This document shows positions 1 through 7,834 of a DNA stretch of 38,670 nt, piece after piece (the stretch's first letter is position 1; each line of letters begins with the position of its first letter). The DNA is taken from the NCBI RefSeq assembly GCF_001428625.1, contig NZ_LMIE01000006.1:1-38670 (forward strand), in the 5' to 3' direction. Both the position numbers and the translations under genes were made by a program. Under the pieces are notes generated by a model that was not told the DNA's origin, did no database searches, and saw nothing but the letters and a program-made list of their open reading frames with translations. Source of the stretch: Hydrogenophaga sp. Root209. GTDB lineage: Bacteria; Pseudomonadota; Gammaproteobacteria; Burkholderiales; Burkholderiaceae_C.

Positions 1-51
1 GCGAACGGCGCGTTCGCGGACCTCAGGTGAAAAGTGGTTCGACTTCTTCAT
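1..51 (-). CDS. IS3-family transposase OrfA, N-terminal 17 residues (partial)
   Basis: Only the first 17 codons are in the window. They read MKKSNHFSPEVRERAVR, the opening of the helix-turn-helix DNA-binding protein OrfA of IS3-family elements, which binds the element ends and is normally joined to OrfB by a -1 frameshift. The ATG at 51..49 lies 50 nt inside the IS end, the usual spacing. The sequence GAGAGGATTGAGCC just upstream supplies a Shine-Dalgarno-like GAGAGGA. The gene continues off the left edge. Confidence 0.75.
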   Translation of the reverse strand, partial: MKKSNHFSPEVRERAVR

Positions 52-101
52 GGCTCAATCCTCTCAGAGAAAAGAGCCTCCTCAAAATACGGGGCGGTTC
101 A
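1..101 (-). mobile_element. IS3-family insertion sequence, one end only
   Basis: Read on the minus strand, position 101 begins with TGAACCGCCCCGTATTTTGA, a TGA-starting, CCCC-containing end typical of IS3-family inverted repeats. About 50 nt further in, an ATG at 51 opens a reading frame beginning MKKSNHFSPEVRERAVR, which is the usual start of an IS3-family OrfA transposase. The element continues beyond the left edge, so the second end, OrfB and the target-site duplication cannot be seen. It lies inside the downstream half of a DUF2075-type gene. The family call is fairly sure; the exact subgroup is not. Confidence 0.8.
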
Positions 102-409
102 GACCACTGCTTTAGCTCCACAACGATCAGGCGCCGTGAACCATCGTCAGCATGTCCAGCGAGAATCACATCGATGCGCTTGGCCGACTGGGGAAGGATG
201 AATTCGATGGCCACTCCCACATCGTCTGCAATGTCCTGATCGCTCAGAACTCGGGCGACGTACCCAAGTGACTCGCGCCACGACCGTACTTCTGCCTGGG
301 CGACCTTCCGACTCGTCGCCGCTCGGTACTTGGCATGAATAACTTCTTCGATGTCTCGGTCGTTGTAGTCGCGCAAAAACTCCTTCTTGTCAGCCTGGTA
401 GACGATCAT
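23..409 (-). pseudogene. DUF2075-type protein, truncated by an IS insertion
   Basis: Codons 1-103 match the N-terminus of the DUF2075 family (large P-loop proteins with a small nuclease-like N-terminal domain) from memory of the family: a MIVYQA start, RSWRESLGYVA, and a hydrophobic core ending in VVELKQWS. The pairing of Asp80 (RID) with Glu98-Leu-Lys100 (ELK) looks like a PD-(D/E)xK nuclease signature. Codon 103 is cut by the IS end at 101, and the last 25 residues (PPRILRRL onward) are IS sequence read out of frame. The P-loop and C-terminal parts are missing. The ATG overlaps the end of the upstream MazG-like gene by 4 nt, so the two were translationally coupled. The truncated product is probably inactive. 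Confidence 0.75.
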
Positions 410-780
410 GGCTTGGGCAATTGGTCGTATTTGGTGCTGACACCCCGCGCGGCCTCGATGGGGTACTTGGCGGCGTTGGATGCGAGCTTGTTGACGACGG
501 CTGCGTTGAGGTCGACGCCCAGGACGTCGGCGAGCCGAATCAGGTACAGAGCGACGTCCGCGAGTTCATCGCGCACGGCTTGGGCTGTCTTCGGAGAGGA
601 CGCTGCAGCGTGCGAGTCTGCCTCCGTCATCCACTGAAATATTTCGGTGAGCTCGCCAACCTCGCCAGAAAGGGCCATGGCCAAGTTTTTGGGCGAGTGA
701 AACTGCTGCCAGTCTCGCTCTTCGGCAAACCGCCGGAGCGCCTGCGCAGCTCCATCAATGTCAATGAGGGTCTTTTTCAC
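406..780 (-). CDS. MazG-like nucleotide pyrophosphohydrolase
   Basis: A protein of about 124 residues of the all-alpha NTP pyrophosphohydrolase (MazG/dCTPase) superfamily, which hydrolyses (d)NTPs to monophosphates and pyrophosphate using Mg2+. The metal-binding pattern is visible: GEVGELTEIFQW in the first helix pair and DELADVALYLIRLAD in the second (ExxE ... ExxD). Length is normal for the single-domain RS21-C6-like branch. I prefer the GTG at 780, because AAAGG lies 8 nt upstream; the GTG at 789 sits on top of that sequence. The stop overlaps the next gene by 4 nt (ATGA), linking it to the truncated DUF2075 gene. Substrate cannot be read from sequence; dCTP or another (d)NTP is possible. 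In a defence island, nucleotide-pool control is a reasonable guess. Confidence 0.8.
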   Translation of the reverse strand: MKKTLIDIDGAAQALRRFAEERDWQQFHSPKNLAMALSGEVGELTEIFQWMTEADSHAAASSPKTAQAVRDELADVALYLIRLADVLGVDLNAAVVNKLASNAAKYPIEAARGVSTKYDQLPKP

Positions 781-1045
781 GTCCTGCACCTTTCAGGACA
801 GATTGTTACCGACTCTACGGTCCAGACGATTGCGAGGTTTAGCGACAGTTTGGCGAAACCCATTTCGAGCGAAAGGGAAGCAAGTGCGACAGTGGAACAA
901 CGTAGCTTGCTGAATACAGGCCTCCGATGAAATCAGCCTTTGCTCTAGCCAAAAAAGACTCGAACCCAACTCTCTGACACCCCTGAATACTCACCTTGTA
1001 CCTCGCACCTGCACCACGAAGAGAAGCTTAGATTCCCTCTGTCTT

Positions 1046-1924
1046 TCACTTGTGCACGACGAAGACCTTAACCTCGACGCTACGGTCGCTTTTCCGGTGG
1101 TCACCTCGCAAATCCTTAAGCCCCTCTGGATTCGTGAGGTAGTGCTCGGGGTCATAGACCACGCACCAGAGCTTCTTGCAGCCTGGGTGTGCCGCGTAGT
1201 GCGCAATATCGAGCACAAGCTCATCGCCGACCGCCTTTGCATGTGACCTGTCCCGCACGCACTTTGTCTCGATGACAAGGTCGTGTGCAGGAAGAAAGAA
1301 ATCCATGCGCGTGCTTCTGCCTGCATAGCTCGGTGTGTATTCTTCAGCCCGCACGTCCACGACCCAAGGCCGGAGCAGGGCATGGAGCAAGTCTTGCACG
1401 TCGTATTCATTGACGAAGTGCATCGTTTCCGCACCCTTTCGCCGGTATGTAAGGGGGTGCATCGCCCGGCGGAGCCCTTGAATGACGACCAGAACTACCT
1501 CATCAACGGTTCCGGGTTTCGCGGGAACCATCCGAGCGGCAACTTGACTGACATGATCGCTCTCAGCTGCCCGTCCCACCGGCAGAACCCGTCCGTGTCG
1601 GTAGTAGCGCAGTCCGTCATCCGCTAATACGGCCTCGATTCTTGCCTTGCCCTCTTTCCAACGCTGAAACTCTGCCTCGTCAACCGGCTTCGTGTCCATG
1701 TACTCTTCAAGCACGTTGCCCAAAACCTGCAAGCTATCCGTGTTGGCATCTTGACCTGCTCGAAACAACCATTCCTTCCACTTCGAGTGGTGCGCCAACG
1801 CCGGAGGCTCGCCTGGGGCGCCAGAGGTCGAAAAGAGAGTATTGAGCGTGTCGTGCCCACCCATACCTTGGATGACATCGCCCACTGCCTTACAGAGGGC
1901 CCTTGAAAGGCGTGTGTTTGCCAT
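1046..1924 (-). CDS. Protein with C-terminal DpnII/MboI-type restriction endonuclease domain
   Basis: A 292-residue protein. The N-terminal 150 residues are helical and unrecognised; the C-terminal part (about 170-292) resembles the REase_DpnII-MboI domain: NEYDVQDLLHALLRPW, VRAEEYTPSYAG, then MDFFL and VIETK, followed by LVLDIAHYAAHPGCKKLWCVVYDP. The PD-(D/E)xK core is present as Glu173, Asp208 and Glu219-Thr-Lys221, so it is probably an active DNA or RNA nuclease. I start it at the ATG at 1924 (MANTRLSRAL), because codons upstream to 2095 look non-coding and run into the start of the divergent gene; no strong ribosome site is seen. No methyltransferase is nearby, so a classical restriction-modification role is unlikely. 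These domains often serve as effector or sensor parts of defence proteins. Confidence 0.7.
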   Translation of the reverse strand: MANTRLSRALCKAVGDVIQGMGGHDTLNTLFSTSGAPGEPPALAHHSKWKEWLFRAGQDANTDSLQVLGNVLEEYMDTKPVDEAEFQRWKEGKARIEAVLADDGLRYYRHGRVLPVGRAAESDHVSQVAARMVPAKPGTVDEVVLVVIQGLRRAMHPLTYRRKGAETMHFVNEYDVQDLLHALLRPWVVDVRAEEYTPSYAGRSTRMDFFLPAHDLVIETKCVRDRSHAKAVGDELVLDIAHYAAHPGCKKLWCVVYDPEHYLTNPEGLKDLRGDHRKSDRSVEVKVFVVHK

Positions 1925-2108
1925 TGTGCTTGCACTATAGCCGCGGTCAACCGAACTGCAGCTTCGGGGCGAGAGCACAGCAGCTTCGGGCCCGATCCCG
2001 CCTGAGCTAGCATGGCGGTCATCGGCCACAGGCAGATAGATAACGGTCGCAACACTAGGGATAGCCTCAGCAGTTGGACTTTTCGCGAGCACCATTCAGG
2101 GAGTCATT

Positions 2109-5100
2109 TTGACAGACGAATCGCGTAGCGGAGGCGACCCTGAGGCCCAGGGTTCGGGAAGCTACTCCTTAGACGGTTACGACTACCAGATTGAGGTATC
2201 CGTCTGGATCGCACTGGCTTTGGTAATGGTCAACCGACTGACTGATCAAGTCGTGCTTGAGCCCATGAGCGAAGAGGACCTTGAGTCCGATCTGGATGAG
2301 TTTGAACCGGGAAGAGTCACCGGCATTGTGCAGGTCGAAAGTTACCGCCTGGTGGTCCAGGCGAAGAAGAGAAGTGGCGATGCTTGGACGGCAGCTGGGA
2401 TCAAGGCACTCCTGCTGCACGGGAACCGTCGAACCTCAGTGAAAGAAAGGCTCCTTGAGAAGAACGTTCGGTACTTGCTCGTGACAGATTCGTCTGTGAA
2501 TGGTGTCGCGCGCGGGATGGTTGTATCGCTGCCGGGTGCCTGGCCGTCGCCATCGGAAATGCCTCACAGCATTTCCTCTGAACTGTACGAGGGAGCGGCC
2601 GGACGGGTTGCCGTTCTCGCCAGCAAGGGCGAGGAGTTGATAGATTTCTACATCAAAGACATCTTGCTCCAGCGATTCAGGGTCCCGAACTCCAAGCTGA
2701 ATGACTGCGTCCGAGCTCTGTGGGACGAGGCACGCATACGGATCAAGGGTGCTGGAGCAGGAGTGTGGCGACGAGAAGAGATTTCGACGGTCATCAGACG
2801 GCACGACGGCTACCTGGCGGACTCGCATGAACTTGACCGATACGTCCACCCGTCGAACTGGGAGGACTTGCGCGAGAAGATGAGGAAAGAGTCGGCTGCG
2901 CTCATCATCGGAAAGTCAGGCACAGGAAAGACGATGGCGACTCGAAAGCTTTTCGAGGAGTTGCGCGCGGAGATTCCAGGACTCACTCGCGTTCCCATAA
3001 CACTTGGGCCAACTCAGCTTAAGAACGACAGAACTCTGCCCCCGGTCTTGTACGACATTGAGGACCCTTGGGGCCGATTTGATTTTGACCCTCAGAGTCG
3101 GCCTTGGAATGACCAGATCACCACGTTCTTTGCTGAAGCGACGCCTGGTCGAATGATCGTGGCCACCACGCGCCACGACGTCGCCGTCGCCGCGCACGTG
3201 AAAAATTCAGTTATGCCATGGGCCATTCCACTGGAAGCTGAGCACTATCGCCGAGCTCAACGCCAATTGCTCTACCGCTCGCGCATCGACGACTTGCCTC
3301 GAAATCTACGGGCCATGGCTGCCGGCGCAGAGATGAAGGTTTTGGGACAACTCAGTACGCCCCTAGAGATCCAGAAGTTCTTTGATGAGCTTCCAATCAT
3401 CGAAGGTGATGTGACCCGAAACCCTGCGTCGCATGTAACAAAGGCAATCGAGCGTGCGCATGAGAGGTCTATTGAAGAAACGGTTCGGCTCCAAGTGGAA
3501 CATCGAGGCGACTTCCACTCTGCGAGTGTGCTTTGGGCATTGCTGAAGGTGACTACCAAAGTGACGACGCCGCTTCTCATCCGTCTTGAAGACCTGTTTT
3601 CCGATGCTGACAGGCAGTACGACGGTGGATTGGTGGCACTTGCTTCATTCTTCGTCGCTGCAAGGAATTTTCGTCAGCAAGATACACTGCTCTCGTACTA
3701 CCACCCCCGTGTCGAAGCAGGCCTTGGACATGCGTTGCGCTCGCAACACTCGAAGCTGCGCAGAGGTGTGAAAAGCCTGATAGTGGTGCTAGCCTCGCTC
3801 CCGGACGAGGATGCTGAGTGGGGATTGTCTACAGCTGCTCGAGTGGTCCAAGCGGCGGTTCAGACTTTTGCACTGAATCTGCAACTCGGAGCTGATGTCA
3901 CCTCAAAAATTGACGAGTGGCTTTCACGCGAGTTGCTCAAAGAAGGTGAAGGGCTTGGACGAGCACTTCAGTTGGCTGCGATTGTCGGGTCGGCACGCAA
4001 CAATCTTGCGGAGTTTGCCCGTTTCATTGAGCATCGACCGGACAAGACCTTTCCAAGATTTTCGTACTGGCATGCACCTTCCCATGAGGAGGACTGGTAC
4101 GAGAGGCTTCGGCAGGATTCAAGAGTACCAAGGCTTATTGATGCCTTCGTGGAAAGAGTCTTGGTGGATAGCCGCGACCACTTCCACATCAGTCTCACAC
4201 AGGAACTAAAGCGTCTATCACCTGACGTCACCAAGGCGTTCGTTCGCGCTGCGTTGCGCATCGCCTCGTACGGTGTCGTGTACTCCAGTGACGTGGTAGT
4301 CGAAGGCGCGCTCGACGACTTGGAGAGTTTTGAGCTCGTGCTAGACAGAGCGGTTCAAGAGCTAGAGCATACCCCCGCGCAATTGGCGCAGATCCGAGAC
4401 GAGATCTTGCAGATTGAGAACGAAGTCTTCAGCGAGAACTACGCCGAACACCTCTCTGAGAACGACGACGGGTACACCGCAAGCGAAATCGTTGAAAGTT
4501 ACGTCAGCCGTCTTCGCCGTGACGGTCACTGGAGTGCCATACCTCACCATCGACATAAGCTTCATATGCTGCGACCGTGGGCAAGAGATCTTGCAAAGGA
4601 CGATGCTCTGGACGTAGTCGAGCTTCATGCTGCTTTCTCCGAGATGGAGGGGCACGAAGCGGAATCCTCCTTGTGGCACGCGGTATCTAGAGTTGAGTTG
4701 GAACCATTCTTCGAACGGTTGACCAAGCGTTTGACACAGCAGGATTCGCACCCTGATATCTGGACATCGGCACTCAGTTGTCTCGTTGAAAAGACGCCAA
4801 GCCGTATTGCGGACGTGATATCAGAGCTCGAAGCAGCCCGTCGGCACTCGCGAATGATGGAGATTGCGATGGTGTTGGGGCGTCTCCAGTCACATAACAG
4901 GGTTGACTCGGAGAAAGAAGACGCGGCATTTAAGAGGCAGTTGGTGGTGGCTGGTGGGATGCTTCCTCCTGTCCTCCAAGAGGTAGTGCTTGCAGCATTC
5001 AATCAGCAGAAGAAGCAAGACGTTGTGCTCTCTTCGGCGGTCCGAGCTTGGATTGGGCACGTGGCCGATGCGACTGAGGAGGTGCGTGTTTTCCGGTTGA

Positions 5101-6089
5101 ATTTCGAGGAGCTACTTCAGGGAGACCCGCTTGAAGATGTGGCCTGGGTTCTGGAGCACTCGAAGACACGAGATAGCTGCGCGCTAGCAATTCAAGTGGC
5201 CGCTCGGCATGACATGAAATCCGTCCTGGAAGACAACTTGGGCCACCGCTACGCTAGGGTGACTGCTGAGGCGGTGCGTTACCTCGCAGGCCCGTTGCGA
5301 ACGCCCTTACCCGATATATTCCTGGATATGGCTCGTGCCGAGCCCAGCCCTATTCGATGGGCCCTTGTGGAGGTTCTTGCCGCAAACCCTCAACCGGAAC
5401 ACATCCCCGCGCTGCTGACACTGGCGGCAGATAGATGGTCGCGCGGGCATCCTCAGTATGGGGACGCAGTTGATTTCCCAATAGCTGTGGCTGCCGTGAA
5501 AGCGCTGGCTCAGTATCCAGGAATTGAAGAAACGGTCGCACGCCACCTGTTGCTGATTGGGCAGGAGACGAAGGACTATGACCTTCAATTCGAAATCTTC
5601 CAGTTGCTATTGGAAAGGGGCGATGCTTCTTTCTGTGATGAGCTGTTGGCAGAAGCGACAAACGGTTCAGGCCAATCGAGTCAGACATCCGCCAGGGCGC
5701 TGCTCGTGAAAAGCGCTTTCGTCCAGGAAGGCTCCCTCAGCACAATAACTGCGCCGGTGCTACGCTCCAGGCCGCCACGAATTGCCGCAATGCTCGCTAT
5801 GCTCGTTGCACTACGAGCGTCCGACGAACTACGAATTGGACTCGCGGAGCAACTGGCCACTAGCGCTAGTAGAAGGATATTGCTTCTCTTGATGCTCTGG
5901 GTCACTGAGGACGACGCGAGTTTTCGGCATGCGCTTGCGAGGATGCTGCCCGGATTGCATCCTGCGGTGCGTCACATCATCGCCGGTGAGCTTGAGAATC
6001 TCGATGAGAACTCTCTAGATGAACTCGGTGATGCGCAAATGGTGTCGGTTGTTCTTTCGTTCCTGAAGCCGAAGCCAATAAGGAGCTAG
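2109..6089 (+). CDS. Avs-like nuclease-STAND NTPase, 1326 residues
   Basis: A large multidomain protein. Residues about 20-170 resemble a PD-(D/E)xK-like nuclease (GYDYQIEVSVWIAL, E51-P, VVQAKKRSGD with Gln84-Ala-Lys86), similar to the Cap4/Mrr-type domains that head many defence NTPases. A P-loop NTPase follows: Walker A GKSGTGKT at 268-275, an acidic Walker B-like VLYDIEDPWG around 313-322, and a sensor-like MIVATTRHD near 349. Residues about 500-1326 are almost entirely helical, suggesting HEAT/TPR-like superhelical repeats that would sense a ligand. This nuclease-STAND-repeat order is that of Avs-type anti-phage sensors. The start is a TTG at 2109 with AGGGAG 5 nt upstream; no ATG fits as well. 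It is divergent from the nuclease-domain gene at 1046-1924. The exact Avs subtype is not recognised. Confidence 0.7.
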   Translation: MTDESRSGGDPEAQGSGSYSLDGYDYQIEVSVWIALALVMVNRLTDQVVLEPMSEEDLESDLDEFEPGRVTGIVQVESYRLVVQAKKRSGDAWTAAGIKALLLHGNRRTSVKERLLEKNVRYLLVTDSSVNGVARGMVVSLPGAWPSPSEMPHSISSELYEGAAGRVAVLASKGEELIDFYIKDILLQRFRVPNSKLNDCVRALWDEARIRIKGAGAGVWRREEISTVIRRHDGYLADSHELDRYVHPSNWEDLREKMRKESAALIIGKSGTGKTMATRKLFEELRAEIPGLTRVPITLGPTQLKNDRTLPPVLYDIEDPWGRFDFDPQSRPWNDQITTFFAEATPGRMIVATTRHDVAVAAHVKNSVMPWAIPLEAEHYRRAQRQLLYRSRIDDLPRNLRAMAAGAEMKVLGQLSTPLEIQKFFDELPIIEGDVTRNPASHVTKAIERAHERSIEETVRLQVEHRGDFHSASVLWALLKVTTKVTTPLLIRLEDLFSDADRQYDGGLVALASFFVAARNFRQQDTLLSYYHPRVEAGLGHALRSQHSKLRRGVKSLIVVLASLPDEDAEWGLSTAARVVQAAVQTFALNLQLGADVTSKIDEWLSRELLKEGEGLGRALQLAAIVGSARNNLAEFARFIEHRPDKTFPRFSYWHAPSHEEDWYERLRQDSRVPRLIDAFVERVLVDSRDHFHISLTQELKRLSPDVTKAFVRAALRIASYGVVYSSDVVVEGALDDLESFELVLDRAVQELEHTPAQLAQIRDEILQIENEVFSENYAEHLSENDDGYTASEIVESYVSRLRRDGHWSAIPHHRHKLHMLRPWARDLAKDDALDVVELHAAFSEMEGHEAESSLWHAVSRVELEPFFERLTKRLTQQDSHPDIWTSALSCLVEKTPSRIADVISELEAARRHSRMMEIAMVLGRLQSHNRVDSEKEDAAFKRQLVVAGGMLPPVLQEVVLAAFNQQKKQDVVLSSAVRAWIGHVADATEEVRVFRLNFEELLQGDPLEDVAWVLEHSKTRDSCALAIQVAARHDMKSVLEDNLGHRYARVTAEAVRYLAGPLRTPLPDIFLDMARAEPSPIRWALVEVLAANPQPEHIPALLTLAADRWSRGHPQYGDAVDFPIAVAAVKALAQYPGIEETVARHLLLIGQETKDYDLQFEIFQLLLERGDASFCDELLAEATNGSGQSSQTSARALLVKSAFVQEGSLSTITAPVLRSRPPRIAAMLAMLVALRASDELRIGLAEQLATSASRRILLLLMLWVTEDDASFRHALARMLPGLHPAVRHIIAGELENLDENSLDELGDAQMVSVVLSFLKPKPIRS

Positions 6090-6784
6090 GGATAAGCTGG
6101 GTCGATGCGAGGTTGTCGTTAGGTAGCGGAGAAGAGCTGATATGACAGATTCCATCAAGCGCGAGGGACTTTCCGAAAGGGAGCAGACGAAGGTCAACTT
6201 GCTCAAGAAGGCACAGCACCACATCCCTTGAGCACCAGCTTCTTTGTCGAATGCAGAGTTGTTCTCCAAGCTGCGGATGCGTATCTGACGAGCTCGAGGT
6301 GAGCAAGCCCGGTCGACATGGCCCATACGATGATGGTTATTCGTTCTCCGTCAGCCCTCTCTTGGACAGGCTTGCTTCCGAGAGCAGTGAGTTTCGCTAG
6401 CGCGTGGAGTCGAACAAAGCGGCAACAGTGGCCAGGGCGCCTGCGACCTTGTTAATTTTCACCACCTCACCCAGGTAGGGGAGAGCGGCTCGCAAGATTA
6501 GAGGGGGCGACTTTTGATCTTTTCGACTGTGTACGAGCCCTGAGGCGTTTAAAGCTCATGAGCGCTCCCAGAGGTACCGACATTGCAGGGAGAAAGAAGT
6601 GACGCCATGAGCTGCAAAAGATGGTGTTCATAGACTCAACCGAGCGCTGTGGTTGGGCAAGCAGTCGTTTTCGGCGATAGTCATATGCGTTTACGCTACC
6701 TCAACGCTGATGCACCGTGAGCATTGTTGCGGGCGCGAGTGCAGAGGACACACGAATGCGGAAATAAACTAAGGGAGGAAATAC
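6090..6784. other. Non-coding stretch between the STAND gene and ndpA-like gene
   Basis: About 700 bases with no gene I can support. Open frames here are short, lack ribosome sites and resemble nothing known to me. The last 14 bases (AAGGGAGGAAATAC) hold the strong Shine-Dalgarno of the next gene, so the promoter of that gene should lie between about 6650 and 6760. The stretch could be the scar of a lost gene or insertion sequence. Confidence 0.5.
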
Positions 6785-7834
6785 ATGCCAGTTGAGATTG
6801 TCGAAGCCACCATCCACCGCCTTGACAAGGCCGTCCAAACCCGTGGCGCCGGTAGTGTCGCTGTGCAACCGCGAGAAGAAACGTTGCCCCTAGACCCGGT
6901 GCTTCAGCGTCTATGTGAGAGCTTGGTTCTCATGTACGCCAGGGCAGCAAATAGCAACGGAACGCTCGGGGTTGACCCCACCGCGCATCGATTTCCCGTT
7001 CACCTCGGTGCCTATGTGGATGAACAATTAGAGTTCATCCCGTTCACGCGCCATGCTGCATCCCTGGTCGCGATGCAGATGGAAGACTCCTTCTTGGCAA
7101 GCGGTGGATATGCGCTGTTTCTGCGTTACCGGAGCGACGCTCACGATTTCATGCTTGTGGCGATGCTCAAACTCAAGCCTGGCGCCGGCATTGATGCGGG
7201 AACGCTGAGCCTTACCGAGACGTTGAACATCGACCTGGCTCACCTTAACGAGGCGGCCAGGGTGAACATCACACGATGGAAAACCAATCAACAGCCTTAC
7301 CTCACGTTTATCAAGGGCGCTACAAGGCAGGCGGAGGTCAGTGAGTATTTCCGCGACGCCTTGGCTTGCACCAGCTTTACCGACTCGAAGCACCACACAG
7401 AGGCAGTGCTGCGAGCCGCTCACGACTTTGTGAACGCGCGTGAAGACTTGACGGTAGAGCAGAAGCGCGAAGAGATGGCAGTCATGCGACAGAGGCTTTT
7501 CGCTTGCTTCGACAACAATCGAGAAGAGGTTCCCCTGGCTACCATTGCCGCGAACGTCAATCCCGGTTCTCCAGGTGACTTTCTCGAGCACGTCAGAAAC
7601 CGCCCTGAGGGTCAGGGGTACGACCTGGACGACCGTTTCAAGCCACACCGCGCGACGTATGTCCTCCTCAAGCGAGTGCGTGGCAAGATGGGTACAGTGT
7701 CCTTGTCTTTCGATGTTGCCGACGTTCAGGCTGAGCGGGTGCTTTACGATTCGGGCGCTGACGCCATCGTCCTGAAGTCCCCGACTGAAGCACTGAAAAG
7801 GTCCATTCAGGAACATGCCCCAATTGCCGACTAG
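6785..7834 (+). CDS. 37-kDa nucleoid-associated protein, NdpA/YejK family
   Basis: A 349-residue protein of the NA37 family (NdpA/YejK), DNA-associated proteins of unclear function. The family core is visible as TRWKTNQQPYLTFIKG near 190 followed by EVSEYFRDALACTSF and a conserved helical middle (REDLTVEQKREEMAVMRQ); length is normal. A strong AAGGGAGGAAATAC precedes the ATG. Its stop lies 20 nt inside the next gene, so the two are translationally coupled. In E. coli yejK is a chromosomal gene without this partner; here the paired membrane protein and the surrounding defence genes suggest a sensor or DNA-binding half of a two-gene defence module, which is inference. Confidence 0.75.
   Translation: MPVEIVEATIHRLDKAVQTRGAGSVAVQPREETLPLDPVLQRLCESLVLMYARAANSNGTLGVDPTAHRFPVHLGAYVDEQLEFIPFTRHAASLVAMQMEDSFLASGGYALFLRYRSDAHDFMLVAMLKLKPGAGIDAGTLSLTETLNIDLAHLNEAARVNITRWKTNQQPYLTFIKGATRQAEVSEYFRDALACTSFTDSKHHTEAVLRAAHDFVNAREDLTVEQKREEMAVMRQRLFACFDNNREEVPLATIAANVNPGSPGDFLEHVRNRPEGQGYDLDDRFKPHRATYVLLKRVRGKMGTVSLSFDVADVQAERVLYDSGADAIVLKSPTEALKRSIQEHAPIAD

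Noticed and set aside
1925-2095. N-terminal extension of the nuclease-domain protein from ATG 2095.
   Set aside because: The extension overlaps the ribosome site of the divergent STAND gene, has no Shine-Dalgarno and a composition unlike the rest of the protein.
6440-6520. AT-rich patch with TTAATTTTCACCACCTCACC that could be an insertion-sequence end.
   Set aside because: No second end, no target duplication and no transposase frame nearby; I cannot name a matching element.
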